A stretch of DNA of 64,000 bases, taken from contig NZ_JALNTW010000011.1 in assembly GCF_023161665.1 (NCBI RefSeq), positions 1 through 64,000 on the forward strand. Reading direction: 5' to 3'. Position 1 is the first letter of the stretch. Every line of letters begins with the position of its first letter. This DNA comes from Shewanella sp. 1CM18E. GTDB lineage: Bacteria; Pseudomonadota; Gammaproteobacteria; Enterobacterales; Shewanellaceae. Below the pieces are notes generated by a model. That model did no database searches, was not told the DNA's origin, and was given only the letters and a program-made list of their open reading frames with translations. Shown here piece by piece: positions 61,696 to 64,000 of the stretch. The translations under genes were made by a program, and so were the position numbers.

Positions 61696-62226
61696 CTAGC
61701 TAATGCCTTTCTGCTCAATTTTTAAAATACAGGGGGTTCTAATCAGCACTTTAGCGCTTTTATATGTCAGCTCGTGCTCATACCAATGTATATATAACCT
61801 TAGCTCGACATTGTCGTTAAAGTGATTGCTGTTATAAAAATGGCGATAGCAGCGATTGTGCTGTAAATAACCGCTGTGATACAGCTTTAACATACGCTGG
61901 CCAATGTGGATTTCACGAAAGTCGACACCATGTGCCGAGTTATGAGGAAAATGATACTCACCATAGCGATAGTTGCCGTTAAGCACTTCGATATTGCGGC
62001 CTTTGGTCAGTAATGAGTTGAGCTGCAGCGCATCTACTCGGCTAGCAAGACATAAGCCACTTAATGCCACACAACTAATAACCGCCAGCGACCAAGCAAC
62101 AAAGCCTTGCGGTTTAAAGTAAGAAAACAACAACCAAAACACTAAAATAACTGCCGCTATTAGCAGTAAAGCTAACTCGTAATCAGCCCATTGTCCGGCT
62201 TCATACGCTGTGATCCAAGATGACAT
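61696..62226 (-). CDS. Hypothetical membrane protein (176 aa)
   Basis: I choose the ATG at 62226 because GGAGGG lies 4 nt upstream; an earlier ATG adds 12 residues. Two membrane segments (about 16-35 and 45-63) precede a C-terminal domain of ~110 residues with several basic, aromatic positions (YRYGEYHFPHNS; YSGYLQHNRCYRHFY). No family is recognised. Confidence 0.6.
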   Translation of the reverse strand: MSSWITAYEAGQWADYELALLLIAAVILVFWLLFSYFKPQGFVAWSLAVISCVALSGLCLASRVDALQLNSLLTKGRNIEVLNGNYRYGEYHFPHNSAHGVDFREIHIGQRMLKLYHSGYLQHNRCYRHFYNSNHFNDNVELRLYIHWYEHELTYKSAKVLIRTPCILKIEQKGIS

Positions 62227-62436
62227 AAATCCCTCCGCAGCGACCAAATCCATTTGTTGCATATGGGTGCAAAGCCCTACCGGCTCGCGCTTTTAAATAA
62301 ACTTACTCTATGAATATGTCACTGCAATGATCCTTCATTACAGTGCCTAACATCTTTGTTCAAATTAAGTATAGTCAGGATTTTTGCGAGGCTATTGAGA
62401 TAAACGATGTATTACTTTGTAATCAGCCATAAAAAA

Positions 62437-62464
62437 CGCCTCCAAATGCGTGCACTTGGAGGCG
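62437..62464 (-). terminator. Terminator of ubiA
   Basis: CGCCTCCAA/TTGGAGGCG around loop ATGCGTGCAC, with six T residues on the minus-strand 3' side. It lies just after the ubiA stop. Confidence 0.88.
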
Positions 62465-62488
62465 CTTAACTAACTGTAATAACAATAA

Positions 62489-63355
62489 CTAACCTAAAAT
62501 GAGATAGTCTAAAGTCAGTGCGGCATACAATACAAAACCCGCCCAGTTATTGTTTAAAAAGGCTGTAAAACAATCTGCACGCTCTCGAGCAAATATCAGC
62601 TTTTGTTGGTACAAACCAAAACCGATAAAGGACAAAATACCTAAGGCATAAATTTCGCCCCGCCCAGCCACCATACCCGCAACAATCAAACAGCTTAAGG
62701 CTGCTAATTGAAATGCACCAATGATGTGACGATCGAAACGGCCAAATAAAATAGCGGTCGACTTAATACCGATTTTTAAATCATCATCGCGATCAACCAT
62801 GGCGTACATCGTGTCGTACGCTACCGTCCAGCACCAGTTAGCTGCAAATAACCACCATGCTTCAGTAGGTACCGTACCTGTTTGCGCCGCATAAGCCATG
62901 GGGATAGACCAGCTCCATACCGTGCCCAAAAACATCTGCGGCATGTTGGTATAACGCTTGGTGAAGGGATAAATAATCGTAAGAATGATGCCAACAACAG
63001 ATAGCTGCACCACCACAGGATTTAGCATCAGCACTAGGCCAAATGAAAATAAAGCGACAACCAGGAACAGTAATAAAGCTTCTTTACTGGAGATTTCACC
63101 GCTGGCTAACGGCCGAGATTTAGTGCGTTCAACGTGGGCGTCAAGATTTCTATCGGCATAGTCGTTAATAATACAGCCACAGGCGCGCATTGAGAAAACA
63201 CCAATCACAAAGATAATAAACACTTTAAGATCTGGTAAACCACCAGCAGCAAAGGTCAGTGCCATTAAACATGGCCACATCAATAACAAGGTACCAATGG
63301 GACGGTCCATACGCGCAAGTCGCATATAAACGTCTAGTTTATCCCTTAAATTCAT
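62489..63355 (-). CDS. ubiA: 4-hydroxybenzoate polyprenyltransferase
   Basis: The 288-aa inner-membrane prenyltransferase attaches the polyprenyl tail to 4-hydroxybenzoate in ubiquinone synthesis. [20 protein letters not shown] (about 60-79) is the first aspartate-rich Mg2+/diphosphate motif and [18 protein letters not shown] (about 184-201) the second. Length and about eight to nine membrane segments match E. coli UbiA. A strong terminator follows. Confidence 0.96.
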   Translation of the reverse strand: MNLRDKLDVYMRLARMDRPIGTLLLMWPCLMALTFAAGGLPDLKVFIIFVIGVFSMRACGCIINDYADRNLDAHVERTKSRPLASGEISSKEALLLFLVVALFSFGLVLMLNPVVVQLSVVGIILTIIYPFTKRYTNMPQMFLGTVWSWSIPMAYAAQTGTVPTEAWWLFAANWCWTVAYDTMYAMVDRDDDLKIGIKSTAILFGRFDRHIIGAFQLAALSCLIVAGMVAGRGEIYALGILSFIGFGLYQQKLIFARERADCFTAFLNNNWAGFVLYAALTLDYLILG

Positions 63356-63477
63356 GTTCAGGCTCTCCTACAACGTCTTCGGCCTTTAGTTTTGTAACCG
63401 CATTATGACTGAGCTGTAACAGTATTCAACCAGTATTGAGATAAATAAAATTGCTACCGCTGTTATCGGCTAAAAAT

Positions 63478-63503
63478 AAGGCTGAGTCTACGCTCAGCCT
63501 TAA
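63478..63503 (-). terminator. Terminator of uvrD
   Basis: AAGGCTGAG/CTCAGCCTT around loop TCTACG, with TTATTTTT on the minus-strand 3' side, just after the uvrD stop. Confidence 0.85.
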
Positions 63504-63517
63504 TTTCTAACCAGGAT

Positions 63518-64000
63518 TTACAATGACTCTAAACGGGCGTAAGCGATCACTAACCACTTACTACCAACATCCAAGAAGTTAACTTGAATACGCGCCTGCG
63601 CACCGCTGCCCTCATAGTTAGTCACAGTGCCTTCACCAAACTTAGGATGCATCACACGTTGGCCAATCTTAAAGCCTGAATCATTAAAGGCATCATCTTG
63701 CTTACCAAAGCGAGTGCTCACTGCAGGCGCTGAAACTTGGGTACGCATGCGGATCTCTTGTACGTATTGCTCTGGAATTTCCTTAACAAAACGCGATGGT
63801 CTGGCAAAGCTTTCACGACCATAGATACGGCGTGATTCAGCATAGGTGATATAGAGCTTTTGCATGGCGCGGGTCATCCCCACATAACAAAGACGGCGCT
63901 CTTCATCGAGGCGGTCACCTTCATCAATGGCCATTTGGCTTGGGAATAATCCTTCTTCTACCCCCGCCATAAACACCATAGGGAACTCTAGACCTTTGGC
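63518..64000 (-). CDS. uvrD: DNA helicase II, C-terminal part (runs off the window)
   Basis: Only the last ~160 codons are inside the window; the gene continues past position 64000 in frame ([20 protein letters not shown]). [27 protein letters not shown] is helicase motif VI of UvrD/Rep. The C-terminal tail ([20 protein letters not shown], then [20 protein letters not shown]) is the Tudor-like end of UvrD. It unwinds DNA in excision and mismatch repair. Confidence 0.94.
   Translation of the reverse strand, partial: AKGLEFPMVFMAGVEEGLFPSQMAIDEGDRLDEERRLCYVGMTRAMQKLYITYAESRRIYGRESFARPSRFVKEIPEQYVQEIRMRTQVSAPAVSTRFGKQDDAFNDSGFKIGQRVMHPKFGEGTVTNYEGSGAQARIQVNFLDVGSKWLVIAYARLESL

Overview
The window looks like a chromosomal segment of a Shewanella-type gammaproteobacterium. 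This is inferred from the octahaem SirA sulfite reductase locus, the ubiD-fre and uvrD/ubiA neighbours, a TraF_2-type outer-membrane protein and the E. coli-like rrn P1 promoter. I ran no database search.

Layout. 1-607: an rRNA operon promoter fires off the left edge. 608-5.9 kb: aspartate/glutamate racemase, a TetR regulator with its oxidoreductase and two palindromic operators, a TraF_2 porin-like protein, and gdhA. 6.2-7.4 kb: two identical tRNA-Ser(UGA) genes inside an array of decayed tRNA-Ser remnants and repeated terminators. 7.6-14.3 kb: aromatic amino-acid permease, small envelope and cytoplasmic genes, ubiD and fre. 14.3-20.4 kb: the ribose operon rbsDACBKR with two LacI-type operators. 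20.6-32 kb: sulfite respiration locus, copy 1. 32.7-40.2 kb: an island of mostly unrecognised genes, with two diverged ~270-bp repeats in inverted orientation at its right end (39.2-40.7 kb). 40.8-52.3 kb: sulfite respiration locus, copy 2. 52.9-55.9 kb: one divergent haem-lyase operon. 56-64 kb: nhaC, small genes, a MazG-like protein, an esterase, ubiA and the 3' end of uvrD.

The main system. Both sir copies have the same 11-gene order (in transcription direction): sirA, rhodanese, FKBP-type isomerase, TPR/CcmI-like protein, sirC, sirD, nosL, nosD, ABC ATPase, ABC permease, ToxR-like membrane regulator. Family knowledge gives this model: SirD oxidises menaquinol, SirC passes electrons to periplasmic SirA, and SirA reduces sulfite to sulfide. 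NosL/D/F/Y homologues supply copper for the SirA/MccA-type active site. A dedicated CcmF/CcmH/thioredoxin set attaches haem to the unusual CX15CH site. Only one haem-lyase operon is present for two SirA paralogues. Gene lengths match closely between copies (427, 302, 162, 315 and 142 aa pairs).

Hairpins sit at the same four intergenic positions in both copies although their sequences differ. One has compensatory base-pair changes; another keeps its loop sequence while its stem has changed completely. These RNA elements and the duplicated respiratory system are the most interesting content of the window.
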